This document shows positions 18,190 to 25,491 of a stretch of 30,574 nucleotides of DNA, one piece after another; positions within the stretch are counted from its first letter, which is position 1, and every line of letters starts with the position of its first letter. The stretch is from NCBI GenBank assembly GCA_964406005.1, contig CAYOPZ010000038.1, positions 1 through 30,574 on the forward strand. Reading direction: 5' to 3'. Source of the stretch: CAYOPZ01 sp964406005 (GTDB lineage Bacteria > Bacteroidota > Bacteroidia > Bacteroidales > SM23-62). The translations under genes and the position numbers were made by a program. The notes under the pieces are model-generated. The model saw only the letters and a program-made list of their open reading frames with translations, was not told the DNA's origin and ran no database searches.

Positions 18190-19698
18190 TTATTCGGTTT
18201 CCTTGAGGAGTTTGTCGCCCTTGGCGATGGCATCTTCAATGGTTCCGACCAGGTTAAAGGCAGCCTCGGGGTATTTGTCCACCTCTCCGTCCATAATCAT
18301 GTTGAATCCCCTTATGGTATCCTCGATGGAAACCAGGCAGCCAGGGATACTGGTGAACGTCTCGGCCACATGGAAAGGCTGCGAGAGAAAACGGGCCACC
18401 CTCCTGGCACGGTGTACAATTAACTTGTCCTCATCTGAAAGCTCATCCATTCCCAGGATGGCGATGATGTCCTGCAATTCATTGTATCTCTGAAGCAGCT
18501 CCTTGACGCGTTGCGCAGTATTGTAATGTTCCCGTCCGACGATTTCAGGTGTCAGGATCCTGGATGTTGAGTCAAGGGGATCCACTGCGGGGTAGATCCC
18601 TATCTCGAATATTTTTCTACTGAGTACGGTCGTTGCATCCAGGTGTGCAAATGTCGTGGCGGGAGCAGGATCCGTAAGATCGTCGGCGGGCACGTATATG
18701 GCCTGTACGGATGTAATGGAACCCCTTTTCGTGGAGGTAATGCGCTCCTGCATTACGCCCATTTCCGTGGCAAGCGTCGGCTGGTATCCCACTGCAGAGG
18801 GCATTCTTCCGAGAAGGGCCGATACTTCCGAACCGGCCTGGGTAAAACGGAAAATATTGTCTACGAAGAACAGTATATCCCTTCCGCCGCTCTTTTCATC
18901 ACCATCACGATAGGATTCCGCGACCGTCAGACCGGAAAGGGCCACCGTAGCGCGTGCTCCGGGTGGCTCGTTCATCTGTCCGAATACCAGGGTAGCCTGT
19001 GATTGCAGCAATTCCTTCTTATCCACTTTGTTCAGGTCCCAGCTTCCGGCCTCCATGCTTTCCCTGAACTCTTTCCCGTACCTGATCACACCCGATTCTA
19101 TCATTTCCCTCAACAAATCGTTTCCTTCCCTGGTCCTTTCCCCGACCCCTGCAAAAACGGACATACCGGAGTATTGTTTTGCGATGTTGTTAATAAGCTC
19201 CATGATGATCACGGTCTTTCCCACGCCTGCACCTCCGAAAAGGCCTATTTTACCGCCTTTGGAATAAGGCTCGAGCAGGTCGATAACCTTTATTCCTGTG
19301 AACAGAACCTCTTTTTCCGTCGAAAGTTCTTCGTAGACGGGGGGTTTATTATGGATTTCATAGCCCCCTTTCTTATCCAGTTTTTCCATCCCGTCGATGG
19401 AATCGCCGATGACATTTAACAACCGGCCCCTGATCTGATCTCCCGCAGGCATGCGGATCGAAGCTCCCGTGGCAATTGCCTCCATACCCCGCTGGAGACC
19501 GTCGGTGGAATCCATGGCTATGGTACGGATGGTATGTTCGCCAATGTGTTGCTGGCACTCAACCACGAGCGTGGATCCATCAGCTTGTATGATTTCAAGG
19601 GCATCGTGTATTTTGGGGAGGTCATCACCGTATTTTTCAAAGCTTACATCAACAACAGGGCCGATCACCTGAACGATTTCACCTTTAATTTTCGCCAT
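18190..19698 (-). CDS. atpD: F1Fo ATP synthase beta subunit
   Basis: The 502-residue catalytic subunit of F1, which makes ATP at the cytoplasmic face of the inner membrane. The Walker A motif GGAGVGKT is near residues 155-162, followed by GVGERTREGNDL. Walker B lies around DILFFVDNIFRFTQAG, then ALLGRMPSAVGYQPTLATEMG. A DELSEED-type loop (MDELSDEDKL) is in the C-terminal domain, where it contacts gamma. It is the first gene of a minus-strand run with atpC and starts about 30 nt downstream of a good -7 box. Confidence 0.99.
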   Translation of the reverse strand: MAKIKGEIVQVIGPVVDVSFEKYGDDLPKIHDALEIIQADGSTLVVECQQHIGEHTIRTIAMDSTDGLQRGMEAIATGASIRMPAGDQIRGRLLNVIGDSIDGMEKLDKKGGYEIHNKPPVYEELSTEKEVLFTGIKVIDLLEPYSKGGKIGLFGGAGVGKTVIIMELINNIAKQYSGMSVFAGVGERTREGNDLLREMIESGVIRYGKEFRESMEAGSWDLNKVDKKELLQSQATLVFGQMNEPPGARATVALSGLTVAESYRDGDEKSGGRDILFFVDNIFRFTQAGSEVSALLGRMPSAVGYQPTLATEMGVMQERITSTKRGSITSVQAIYVPADDLTDPAPATTFAHLDATTVLSRKIFEIGIYPAVDPLDSTSRILTPEIVGREHYNTAQRVKELLQRYNELQDIIAILGMDELSDEDKLIVHRARRVARFLSQPFHVAETFTSIPGCLVSIEDTIRGFNMIMDGEVDKYPEAAFNLVGTIEDAIAKGDKLLKETE

Positions 19699-19733
19699 GG
19701 AAAATTGAATTTTATGGTTTTAGCAAGCGAAAG

Positions 19734-19741
19734 CAAAGTTA
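19734..19741 (-). promoter_or_regulatory. Probable -7 box of the atpDC promoter
   Basis: On the minus strand these bases read TAACTTTG, a full match to the Bacteroidota -7 consensus TAnnTTTG, about 35 nt before the atpD start. No convincing TTTG -33 element stands 19-20 bp upstream, so the call rests on one box. Confidence 0.45.
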
Positions 19742-19765
19742 GTATTTTTTACATAATAGGCTAGG

Positions 19766-19796
19766 CTTGGGGATTAAACATATTGTGTTATTTTTG
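19766..19796 (+). promoter_or_regulatory. Bacteroidota-type promoter of the tandem outer-membrane protein pair
   Basis: CTTG (766-769) is followed after 19 bp by TATTTTTG (789-796), matching TTTG-N19-TAnnTTTG. Transcription would begin a few bases downstream, at or inside the ATG at 19799. This supports ATG 19823 as the true start of the first barrel gene. Confidence 0.6.
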
Positions 19797-19822
19797 GCAT
19801 GAACAATCAAGGATTTTTATAT

Positions 19823-20389
19823 ATGAAAAAAATACTTCCGGCCCTGTTCATGGTCTTTCTGTGGCCATACGGGACGAATGGCCAGGTAACGCATGCCGGA
19901 GTGGATGCAGGATACGGGACGAGTGTCGGGGAAGCGGGTTTTGGCCTCTATGGAATATACACGGTCAATGAACAGATAAAGCTGGTACCGAACTTCATTT
20001 ACTTTCTTCCGCACAGGATAACCACAAACGACGGCAGCCAGACTTTTAACTGGTGGACAGTAAACCTTGACGGGAACTATGTCATCCGTGACGGGAGTGT
20101 ATTCCAGGCTTACGGACTCATGGGCCTCAGCTTTATAAACATAACCGGGGATCAGGATGAAGGAATGTTTCAGGATCATAAATCCATGCTTAAGCTGGGG
20201 CTGAATGCAGGTGCGGGATTCCGGCTGCCCCTTTCTGACAGACTGATCCCCTTTGCGGAAATAAAGCTGACCCTTGGAGACCATGCCTATTTTTCTTTCA
20301 GGGAAGTATCCACGCTTCAGCTCGGATTGGCCGCAGGCATACTTCTCAGGATTGCAGACGACAGGGACAGGAACGAAGATGAATTTTAA
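19823..20389 (+). CDS. Small outer-membrane beta-barrel protein (first of a tandem pair)
   Basis: A 188-residue exported protein. The signal peptide MKKILPALFMVFL ends near TNGQ, so I start at ATG 19823 rather than ATG 19799, which falls at the predicted transcription start. The mature part consists of alternating amphipathic strands with aromatic residues (TFNWWTVNLDGNY, LKLGLNAGAGFRLPL) and a penultimate LGLAAGILLRI strand, typical of an eight-stranded OmpX/OmpW-like barrel. It probably sits in the outer membrane; the function is unknown. A similar gene follows 18 nt downstream, suggesting a local duplication. Confidence 0.72.
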   Translation: MKKILPALFMVFLWPYGTNGQVTHAGVDAGYGTSVGEAGFGLYGIYTVNEQIKLVPNFIYFLPHRITTNDGSQTFNWWTVNLDGNYVIRDGSVFQAYGLMGLSFINITGDQDEGMFQDHKSMLKLGLNAGAGFRLPLSDRLIPFAEIKLTLGDHAYFSFREVSTLQLGLAAGILLRIADDRDRNEDEF

Positions 20390-20407
20390 TTGTTTATTTC
20401 GATATTC

Positions 20408-20983
20408 ATGACAAGGAAAATCTTCAAACCTGTCCTGGCCGGTCTTGTGATCAATACTTTCCTTTTTGCACCGGTACAGGCACAATTTACCAGAATAGGA
20501 GGCGGGCTGGCTTTCTCTCCGGGCGTTGATAACCAGACTTATGAAACAGGTAATCCGGGATTCATTGCCCGCGGCGTATATGAAATCGACGACAGATTCT
20601 GGGCCATCCCCACCCTGAGTTTCTATGTTCCCAAGAAACGAACGGACCAGGCGGGAGATTCACGGACCACATGGTTCGGAAGCATCGATGCAAATGTAAC
20701 CTATACCCTTGCCACGGAAGGCGAATTGCTGTTCTATGCACTCGGAGGTGTTGGTGTAACAGGTATTTCGAGTGTTTATAAAACCGATAATCCGGCCCTT
20801 GAAAATGTATCCGGTATCCTGCCGGGACTGAACGTCGGTACGGGTATAGAAATGATCGTGGAAAATGACATTAATGCATACACGCAGATCAGGTATGTAA
20901 TCGGAAAGCCCCCCGCCCAGTATCTGGTAATTTCGGTGGGCGTACACTATTACCTGAGCGGCCGGCGTTTTAAAAACTGGTAG
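20408..20983 (+). CDS. Small outer-membrane beta-barrel protein (second of a tandem pair)
   Basis: A 191-residue exported protein with a signal peptide ending FAPVQAQ. ATG 20408 is chosen; the frame opens at a TTG directly after the upstream stop, which is unlikely as a start. The strand pattern parallels the upstream gene: a GVYEIDDRFWAIPTLSFYVPKK block, a TTWFGSIDANVTY block, a LFYALGGVGVTGI strand and a GLNVGTGIEM turn, ending in a VGVHYYL strand. The two proteins probably arose by duplication and then diverged. Role unknown; co-transcription is likely from the promoter upstream of the pair. Confidence 0.72.
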   Translation: MTRKIFKPVLAGLVINTFLFAPVQAQFTRIGGGLAFSPGVDNQTYETGNPGFIARGVYEIDDRFWAIPTLSFYVPKKRTDQAGDSRTTWFGSIDANVTYTLATEGELLFYALGGVGVTGISSVYKTDNPALENVSGILPGLNVGTGIEMIVENDINAYTQIRYVIGKPPAQYLVISVGVHYYLSGRRFKNW

Positions 20984-21063
20984 GAAGGAATCCCGGAAGC
21001 GAAATTCCGATTTTTTCATATCTTTAGCTACAATATCACGAACAGCACATAAAATCTGAGAAA

Positions 21064-22506
21064 ATGGCACCATTATTCGGATCCATACCGGCCACTGCAA
21101 AGATCGAATCGCAGGAAGCTGCACTGGAAAAAGACTACAGGGAGTTTAAGCTGTACTCTGAATCTGAAGAGCTGAAACGATTTGAGGAGCTGGATAAAAT
21201 GATAAACACCAGTGAGTTCAGTCAGAAGGTAAAAACCATCAAGGGGCAGAGATACAAGGATACCGGGGAGTACAGTAAGGAACAGGAGCTAAGGGCCCTC
21301 AGAAATTCAAAGGATATAAAAGGTTATTTCAGGGTAAAGGATTCAAAGGAGCTCGGGGATCACAAACAGACAGACAAATCGGATGAACTGAAGACCTATA
21401 AGGAGCTGGCTGAATATGTCAATTCCGAAGAATTTGCCCAACTGAAGGCCGGTAAAGAGTTCAAGGGTTCGGAGGCACAGGGAAAGGAACAGGAATTCAA
21501 CAGGCTGAAAGGCAAGCTTAAGAATTATTTCAAGTTCAAATCCTCGCCGAAGTTTGAGAACTACAATGCGGTGAAAGGATCGGACAGGTTGAAAAAATTC
21601 GAGGAGCTCGAACAGGAGGTGCAATCCGAAGCGTTCCGGAAGGTCAGGGAATACATGGCCCTTAAACCGCAGCAGAAATACGAACAGTCGAAAGAATATA
21701 AGCTTGAACAGGAGTATATTGCCTTAAGGGATTCGGAGAAAATGAAATGGTTCATGAAGCTTCGCAAGAAAAACGATTTCGACAGGCTCGGGCAATGGAA
21801 GCTTACCTTTGAGGATGATTTTGACAAAGGCATGCTGGATACGGGCAAATGGATGACAAATTACTACTGGGGGGAGGTATTGCTGAGGGATACCTATGCA
21901 TTGCCGGGAGACAAACATTTTTATACAAAGGGGCAGAATATTGAAGTTTCAGACAGCATACTCAGCATTGTTACCAAAAAGGAAACAGCTACCGGGAAGA
22001 TCTGGAATCCGGCGCTGGGATTTACCAGCCGGGAATTCGAATATACGTCCGGGCTGATATCCACGGCCGCCAGTTTCCGGCAGAAGTACGGGAAGATACG
22101 CGTCAAGGTGAGAATGAGCAATGTGCCGGTCAGGCAGGCAGTATGGATGGTGGCTGAAAAAATACTGCCCCACGTGGATATTGCCAAGCTTGAAAAAGGC
22201 AAACTGAATTATGGCAATTTCTGGGGGAACATTACGGAAAAGGGAGGTGTGAAGAAGAAAGTATCCAGAAAGGGAGCCGGAAAGTTTACCAACGATTTTT
22301 ATATCTATTCTCTCGAATGGACTCCGGAAAAGCTTGTATGGAAGATCAATGATATGCCCGTGCTGACCCAGGCACAAGGTGTGCCCGGGGAACCCATGTA
22401 CATTGTGTTGAGTGCAGGTATAAGCAACGGCGTTGCCGAACACCGGCTGCCTGCGAAAATGGAAATCGACTGGGTCAGGATCTATAAAAAAGCCGACACC
22501 GGATAG
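21064..22506 (+). CDS. Cytoplasmic GH16-fold protein with three N-terminal repeats; catalytic motif lost
   Basis: A 480-residue protein without a signal peptide. Residues about 34-244 hold three tandem units of 72, 67 and 72 residues, each opening with S-(D/E)-x-L-K-x-(F/Y)-x-E-L and carrying K-E-(Q/Y)-E-(F/L)-x-x-L and (Y/W)-F-x-(F/L/V) positions. They are highly charged and predicted helical. From residue 245 (QWKLTFEDDFD, then TGKWMTNYYWG) begins a GH16/concanavalin-type jelly roll, ending MEIDWVRIYKK as in laminarinases. The catalytic motif E-x-D-x-x-E aligns with HVDIAK at 370-375. Asp372 remains, but the nucleophile Glu is His and the acid/base Glu is Lys, so hydrolase activity is unlikely. 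Carbohydrate or protein binding is possible; a function cannot be assigned. Confidence 0.72.
   Translation: MAPLFGSIPATAKIESQEAALEKDYREFKLYSESEELKRFEELDKMINTSEFSQKVKTIKGQRYKDTGEYSKEQELRALRNSKDIKGYFRVKDSKELGDHKQTDKSDELKTYKELAEYVNSEEFAQLKAGKEFKGSEAQGKEQEFNRLKGKLKNYFKFKSSPKFENYNAVKGSDRLKKFEELEQEVQSEAFRKVREYMALKPQQKYEQSKEYKLEQEYIALRDSEKMKWFMKLRKKNDFDRLGQWKLTFEDDFDKGMLDTGKWMTNYYWGEVLLRDTYALPGDKHFYTKGQNIEVSDSILSIVTKKETATGKIWNPALGFTSREFEYTSGLISTAASFRQKYGKIRVKVRMSNVPVRQAVWMVAEKILPHVDIAKLEKGKLNYGNFWGNITEKGGVKKKVSRKGAGKFTNDFYIYSLEWTPEKLVWKINDMPVLTQAQGVPGEPMYIVLSAGISNGVAEHRLPAKMEIDWVRIYKKADTG
21163..21795 (+). repeat. Three tandem protein repeats encoded in the GH16-like gene
   Basis: The units encode residues 34-105, 106-172 and 173-244. 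All begin SEELKRFEEL / SDELKTYKEL / SDRLKKFEEL, followed by (N/S)-(T/S)-E-x-F at a fixed distance. The DNA of the units is not identical, so the duplication is old. Residues 24-33 resemble the tail of a preceding unit, suggesting a fourth, partial copy. Confidence 0.75.
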
Positions 22507-22516
22507 GAAAGGATCG

Positions 22517-23143
22517 TTATTTTTTCGGAGGTTTTTCTTCGGCGGTCTTTTTCACATCCGGGGCTTCTTTTTTTACTGTTTCCTTTTTTGCTGTGGCGGG
22601 CTTCCCTTCTTTGGTTGAGACTTTGGGTTTTTCCTCTGCAGGTTTTTCTCCGGTTTTCTTTGCTGCCGGTCTGGCAGGAGTTTCTTTATCCGCCTTCGGT
22701 TTCTCTTCCTTTGCTGTCCTGGCTTGCTTCCCGGTTTCGGGTTCTTTCTTTGCTTCGGGTTCTTCCTTTACTTCGGATTCTTCTTTTACTTCGGGTTCTT
22801 CCCTTGCTTCGGGTACTTTCTTTGCTTCAGGTACTTTCTTTGCTTCAGGTACTTTCTTTGCTTCGGGCTTTTCTTTGACGGCTTCTGCTGTTTTGGCCCC
22901 GGACACAACTTCAGCCTGCTCCTCTTTTTTTACTTCTACTACGGTCTTTTCTTTTTCCGCCGGGGATTCTGCTTTCTTTTTTGGGGGACGTACCCTTGAT
23001 TTTGTTTCCTTCTCCGGTGTCTTCCCGGGCTGTTTCATTTCCGGCACAGGGATTCCCCTGACTTTTCTTTTTCTCGGCCTGGTAACGCCGTATGATCCCC
23101 TGAATAGTTTCCCCCTGCGTGTCTTGATGTCTCCTTTTCCCAT
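22517..23143 (-). CDS. 30S ribosomal protein Thx-like N-terminus with a long Lys/Glu/Pro tail
   Basis: A 208-residue basic protein. The first 27 or so residues, MGKGDIKTRRGKLF then GSYGVTRPRK, match the small 30S protein Thx, which is normally only about 25-70 residues and binds 16S rRNA at the head of the small subunit. After that comes roughly 180 residues of low complexity dominated by Lys, Glu, Pro and Ala, including KVPEAK repeated three times and several EEPE/VKEE variants. No transmembrane segment or signal is seen. The tail resembles disordered histone H1-like or nucleic-acid-binding tails. Ribosomal location is inferred from the N-terminus only. It converges on the GH16-like gene with a 10-bp gap. 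Confidence 0.75.
   Translation of the reverse strand: MGKGDIKTRRGKLFRGSYGVTRPRKRKVRGIPVPEMKQPGKTPEKETKSRVRPPKKKAESPAEKEKTVVEVKKEEQAEVVSGAKTAEAVKEKPEAKKVPEAKKVPEAKKVPEAREEPEVKEESEVKEEPEAKKEPETGKQARTAKEEKPKADKETPARPAAKKTGEKPAEEKPKVSTKEGKPATAKKETVKKEAPDVKKTAEEKPPKK
22735..22870 (-). repeat. 18-bp period tandem repeat inside the Thx tail
   Basis: Consecutive 18-bp units such as GCTTCAGGTACTTTCTTT (plus strand) run through this stretch. Three near-perfect copies lie at 22806-22859, one differing from the others by a single base, with more diverged copies on both sides. They encode six-residue PEAKKV/PEVKEE-type units. The near identity of the central copies suggests recent slippage, so copy number may vary between strains. 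Confidence 0.85.
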
Positions 23144-23191
23144 TAGGCTGTTTATTTGGTTTGCTGAGTGTGCTGATTTAGATCAGGTTGA

Positions 23192-23199
23192 CAAAAATA
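23192..23199 (-). promoter_or_regulatory. Probable -7 box of the Thx gene
   Basis: On the minus strand these bases read TATTTTTG, a full match to TAnnTTTG, 48 bp before the start codon. A weak TTTC lies 19 bp upstream in place of the -33 TTTG. It lies back to back with the tRNA promoter. Confidence 0.45.
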
Positions 23200-23206
23200 T
23201 AAAAAC

Positions 23207-23238
23207 TTTGACAGGAATGAAACAAAAGCATATCTTTG
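23207..23238 (+). promoter_or_regulatory. Promoter of tRNA-Arg
   Basis: TTTG (207-210) and TATCTTTG (231-238) are separated by 20 bp, nearly the ideal TTTG-N19-TAnnTTTG arrangement. The expected transcription start, near 23245, leaves about 20 nt of leader before the tRNA. Confidence 0.7.
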
Positions 23239-23266
23239 TCCACCGTTTAAAATGCCTGTCGATAAC

Positions 23267-23338
23267 GGCTCCATAGTTCAAGGGATAGAACAAAAGTTTC
23301 CTAAACTTTAGATCCAGGTTCGAGTCCTGGTGGAGCTA
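23267..23338 (+). tRNA. tRNA-Arg, anticodon CCT
   Basis: A 72-nt cloverleaf can be folded by hand. The acceptor stem is GGCTCCA with TGGAGCT (one G-U at the end). The D stem is GTTC/GAAC. The anticodon stem AAAGT/ACTTT encloses the loop TTCCTAA with anticodon CCT at 23300-23302. The T arm is CCAGG-TTCGAGT-CCTGG and the discriminator base is A. CCA is not encoded. It would read AGG codons. It is the last core-like gene before the AT-richer arsenic region, so its 3' end is a candidate integration site. Confidence 0.95.
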
Positions 23339-23393
23339 CAAATGATAATTGAATAACAATTTGTTATAAAGATTTTGAACTCATTTTGAACCG

Positions 23394-23420
23394 AAAAAAG
23401 ACCAGCAGATGTGGGTCTTT
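23394..23420 (-). terminator. Intrinsic terminator of the minus-strand ars operon
   Basis: Read on the minus strand, AAAGACC pairs with GGTCTTT across a 10-base loop and is followed at once by further T residues (TTTTTT in total), then CGG. It stands about 30 bp after the stop of the GDCCVxC gene. In the tRNA direction it lacks a T-tract after the stem, so it mainly serves the minus strand. Confidence 0.7.
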
Positions 23421-23448
23421 AATCATTTTATGAGATGCTTATCGTAGT

Positions 23449-23658
23449 CTAACAGCACTTTTCTCCTGCCTGAATCGGAGGACACTTCACCGTACCATAT
23501 AAACAAAAAACACAGCAATCCCCCTTCTTTGGTTTGAGTACGGTTTTGCATCTTTCACATTCATAGAAGAAAGTACATGCATCTTCTGGCATGGTCTCCT
23601 CTTTTGAGTAACCACATTCGGGGCATGTGATTATGGACTTGAGTTGTATGACATTCAT
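23449..23658 (-). CDS. GDCCVxC-domain cysteine-rich small protein
   Basis: A 69-residue protein with eleven cysteines. CPEC and CERC pairs (residues 12-15 and 34-37) look like a zinc ribbon. They are followed by the family signature GDCCVFC (46-52), KCPPIQ, and a terminal CC. Proteins with this signature, some with selenocysteine in place of a cysteine, are known next to arsenic or mercury resistance genes; here all positions are Cys. The function is not established. Trivalent arsenic or metal binding is plausible from the clustered thiols. It is the last gene of the arsR-arsC-acr3 operon, 10 nt after acr3, and is followed by the terminator. Confidence 0.85.
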   Translation of the reverse strand: MNVIQLKSIITCPECGYSKEETMPEDACTFFYECERCKTVLKPKKGDCCVFCLYGTVKCPPIQAGEKCC

Positions 23659-23668
23659 TAAAAATTCG

Positions 23669-24724
23669 TTATGTGATTAATGCCGGAGAAGAATACTTTT
23701 TCTGTAACTTCAAGGCAACGTTTACCAGAAGTATGAGAACCGGAACTTCAACAAGCGGTCCAGTCACTGCTGCAAAGGCTTCTCCTGAATTGATCCCAAA
23801 AACTGTCACTGCCACTGCTATTGCCAGTTCAAAGTTATTGCTGGCTGCGGTAAAGGCAATGGTAGTGGTCTTGGGATAATCTGCACCAATCCTTTTGCCC
23901 ATAAAAAAGGAAACAAAGAACATGATCACAAAGTAAATGATCAGAGGTATAGCGATCCTGACAACATCCAACGGAATCTTAACGATATATTCGCCCTTCA
24001 GGGAAAACATCACAATGATGGTGAAGAGCAATGCGATCAGGGTCAGGGGACTGATCTTGGGAATAAATCTACTGTGATACCATTCCTTATTGTTAACCCT
24101 AACCATAATGTATCTGGTCAGAAATCCCGCTATAAAGGGAATCCCCAAATAAATGAAGACACTTTTAGCAATCTCCCCAATTGTGATATCCACCACAAAT
24201 GATTCCAGTCCGAACCATTGCGGAAGCACGGTAATAAAGACATATGCATACAATGAGAAGAACAGCACCTGAAAGATTGAGTTGAATGCCACCAAACCCG
24301 CAGCATATTCATTATCCCCATTGGCAAGGTCATTCCAGACGATCACCATTGCAATGCATCTTGCCAGTCCAATCAGGATCAGACCTGCCATATACTGCGG
24401 ATAGTCCCGCAGAAAAACGATGGCTAATACAAACATCAGGACCGGACCAATGATCCAGTTCTGGAGCAGTGAAAGTATCAGCACTTTGCGATTGCGAAAA
24501 ACATCCTTCAATTCTTCATACCTAACCTTCGCAAGGGGTGGGTACATCATGACGATCAATCCTATAGCAATGGGAATATTTGTTGTTCCCCTGCTCATGC
24601 CATTCCAGAATCCTGCGATTTGAGGGAAAAAATGTCCCAATAGTACACCGATCAGCATGGCTGCAAAAATCCAGATGGTAAGATACCGGTCTAAGAAGGA
24701 CAGTGTTTTTCTGTTTGAAGCCAT
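23669..24724 (-). CDS. acr3: Arsenite efflux transporter, ACR3 family
   Basis: A 351-residue inner-membrane carrier that expels arsenite, with about ten hydrophobic helices. Family hallmarks are LGHFFPQI near the N-terminus, the conserved cysteine in GLARCIAMVIVWNDLA (about Cys123, required for arsenite transport in characterised ACR3 proteins), FNSIFQVLFFSLYAY, and the half-helix TAASNNFELAIAVA. Its ATG shares one base with the arsC stop codon (TAATG), indicating translational coupling. It is called ACR3 rather than the unrelated ArsB carrier because of these motifs; databases often still write arsB. Confidence 0.97.
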   Translation of the reverse strand: MASNRKTLSFLDRYLTIWIFAAMLIGVLLGHFFPQIAGFWNGMSRGTTNIPIAIGLIVMMYPPLAKVRYEELKDVFRNRKVLILSLLQNWIIGPVLMFVLAIVFLRDYPQYMAGLILIGLARCIAMVIVWNDLANGDNEYAAGLVAFNSIFQVLFFSLYAYVFITVLPQWFGLESFVVDITIGEIAKSVFIYLGIPFIAGFLTRYIMVRVNNKEWYHSRFIPKISPLTLIALLFTIIVMFSLKGEYIVKIPLDVVRIAIPLIIYFVIMFFVSFFMGKRIGADYPKTTTIAFTAASNNFELAIAVAVTVFGINSGEAFAAVTGPLVEVPVLILLVNVALKLQKKYSSPALIT

Positions 24725-25143
24725 TAGTTCTGTAAATTTTCTTTATACAATGAATAGAATCCCTCTTTAATTTCATCCCTTATCCTGCGAAACTCCTTCA
24801 GTATCTCTTCTTCTGATCCTGTGGCTTTAGCAGGGTCTTCAAATCCAATATGCAATCTCTTCTTAACATCACCTAAGAAAATCGGACAGTTCTCTTTTGC
24901 ATCCCCACATACTGTAATAACATAATCAAAGGAATCTTTTAGGAATTCATCCACCAACTTTGGATTATGAGAACTTATATCAATTCCTTCTTCTGCCATC
25001 ACACGTATCGCCTTTGGATGCATTTCGTTAGCCGGAGATGTGCCAGCACTATATACATTCAGATTGTTATTATACGATTTTAGAAACCCTTCAGCCATTT
25101 GGCTACGGCAACTGTTGCCTGTACATAAGATCAGTATTTTCAT
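24724..25143 (-). CDS. arsC: Arsenate reductase, thioredoxin-coupled (low-molecular-weight phosphatase fold)
   Basis: A 139-residue cytoplasmic enzyme that reduces arsenate to arsenite for export. The P-loop CTGNSCR (Cys7 to Arg13, CX5R) binds arsenate. The two further redox cysteines Cys79 (TVCGD) and Cys86 (ENCPIF) form the disulfide relay typical of the thioredoxin-dependent type rather than the glutaredoxin type. The catalytic-acid segment is FEDPAKATG. ATG 25143 is chosen; the frame extends to a TTG at 25152 that would overlap the arsR stop. Two bases separate it from arsR. Confidence 0.97.
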   Translation of the reverse strand: MKILILCTGNSCRSQMAEGFLKSYNNNLNVYSAGTSPANEMHPKAIRVMAEEGIDISSHNPKLVDEFLKDSFDYVITVCGDAKENCPIFLGDVKKRLHIGFEDPAKATGSEEEILKEFRRIRDEIKEGFYSLYKENLQN

Positions 25144-25145
25144 AT

Positions 25146-25478
25146 TTAGCAATTCATATTTTCCGGTATCTCCAATTGAGCAAACAGGTCGGAAGAGAGA
25201 CTTTTAAAGTGGTTTAAACCTTCAGGATTCAAACAATACTTGGTATTTACACCTTCGATATGTCCTTGTATCAATTCTGCTTTCTTTAATTCAGAAAGAT
25301 GTTGATTCACGGTTGACCTGCAAAGTGGCAACTCCTGTGAAATATCCCCGGTTATACATGTCTTTGTTTCAGCCAGATATTTTAAAATGGCTATCCTTGC
25401 AGGATGAGCAAGTGCCTTAAAGTATAAAGCACATCGCTGAATATCAGGCTCAAAGAGATCAGTTTTTGATTTTACCAT
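25146..25478 (-). CDS. arsR: ArsR family repressor of the arsC-acr3 operon
   Basis: A 110-residue winged-helix regulator. YFKALAHPARIAILKYLAE leads into the helix-turn-helix around LCRSTVNQHLSELKKAELI, followed by the wing at EGVNTKYCLN. Cysteines at 16, 41, 53, 82 and 110 are candidates for arsenite binding. The classic CVC pair in the recognition helix is not present, so the inducer site must be arranged differently. It is the first gene of the minus-strand operon, preceded by a near-perfect palindrome. It is distinct from the second ArsR encoded across the divergent gap. Confidence 0.93.
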   Translation of the reverse strand: MVKSKTDLFEPDIQRCALYFKALAHPARIAILKYLAETKTCITGDISQELPLCRSTVNQHLSELKKAELIQGHIEGVNTKYCLNPEGLNHFKSLSSDLFAQLEIPENMNC

Positions 25479-25491
25479 ATTTTAAGTTTTA

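Noticed and set aside
22735..22870. 18-bp tandem repeats as a possible CRISPR array
   Set aside because: Units follow one another with no unique spacers, are in frame with a coding region, and no cas genes are present.
22593..23276. Long plus-strand reading frames with repeated FASG / FLCFG patterns opposite the Thx gene
   Set aside because: They are the complement of the Lys/Glu/Pro repeat tail; the minus strand has a clear Thx start and the plus strand has no recognisable domain.
23341..23448. Possible phage-type attachment site or integrase remnant after the tRNA
   Set aside because: No recombinase frame and no repeat of the tRNA end was found in the window; only the minus-strand terminator is supported here.
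23449..23658. Selenoprotein with a recoded TGA
   Set aside because: The signature reads GDCCVFC with ordinary cysteine codons and the frame ends in a normal stop; no recoding is needed.
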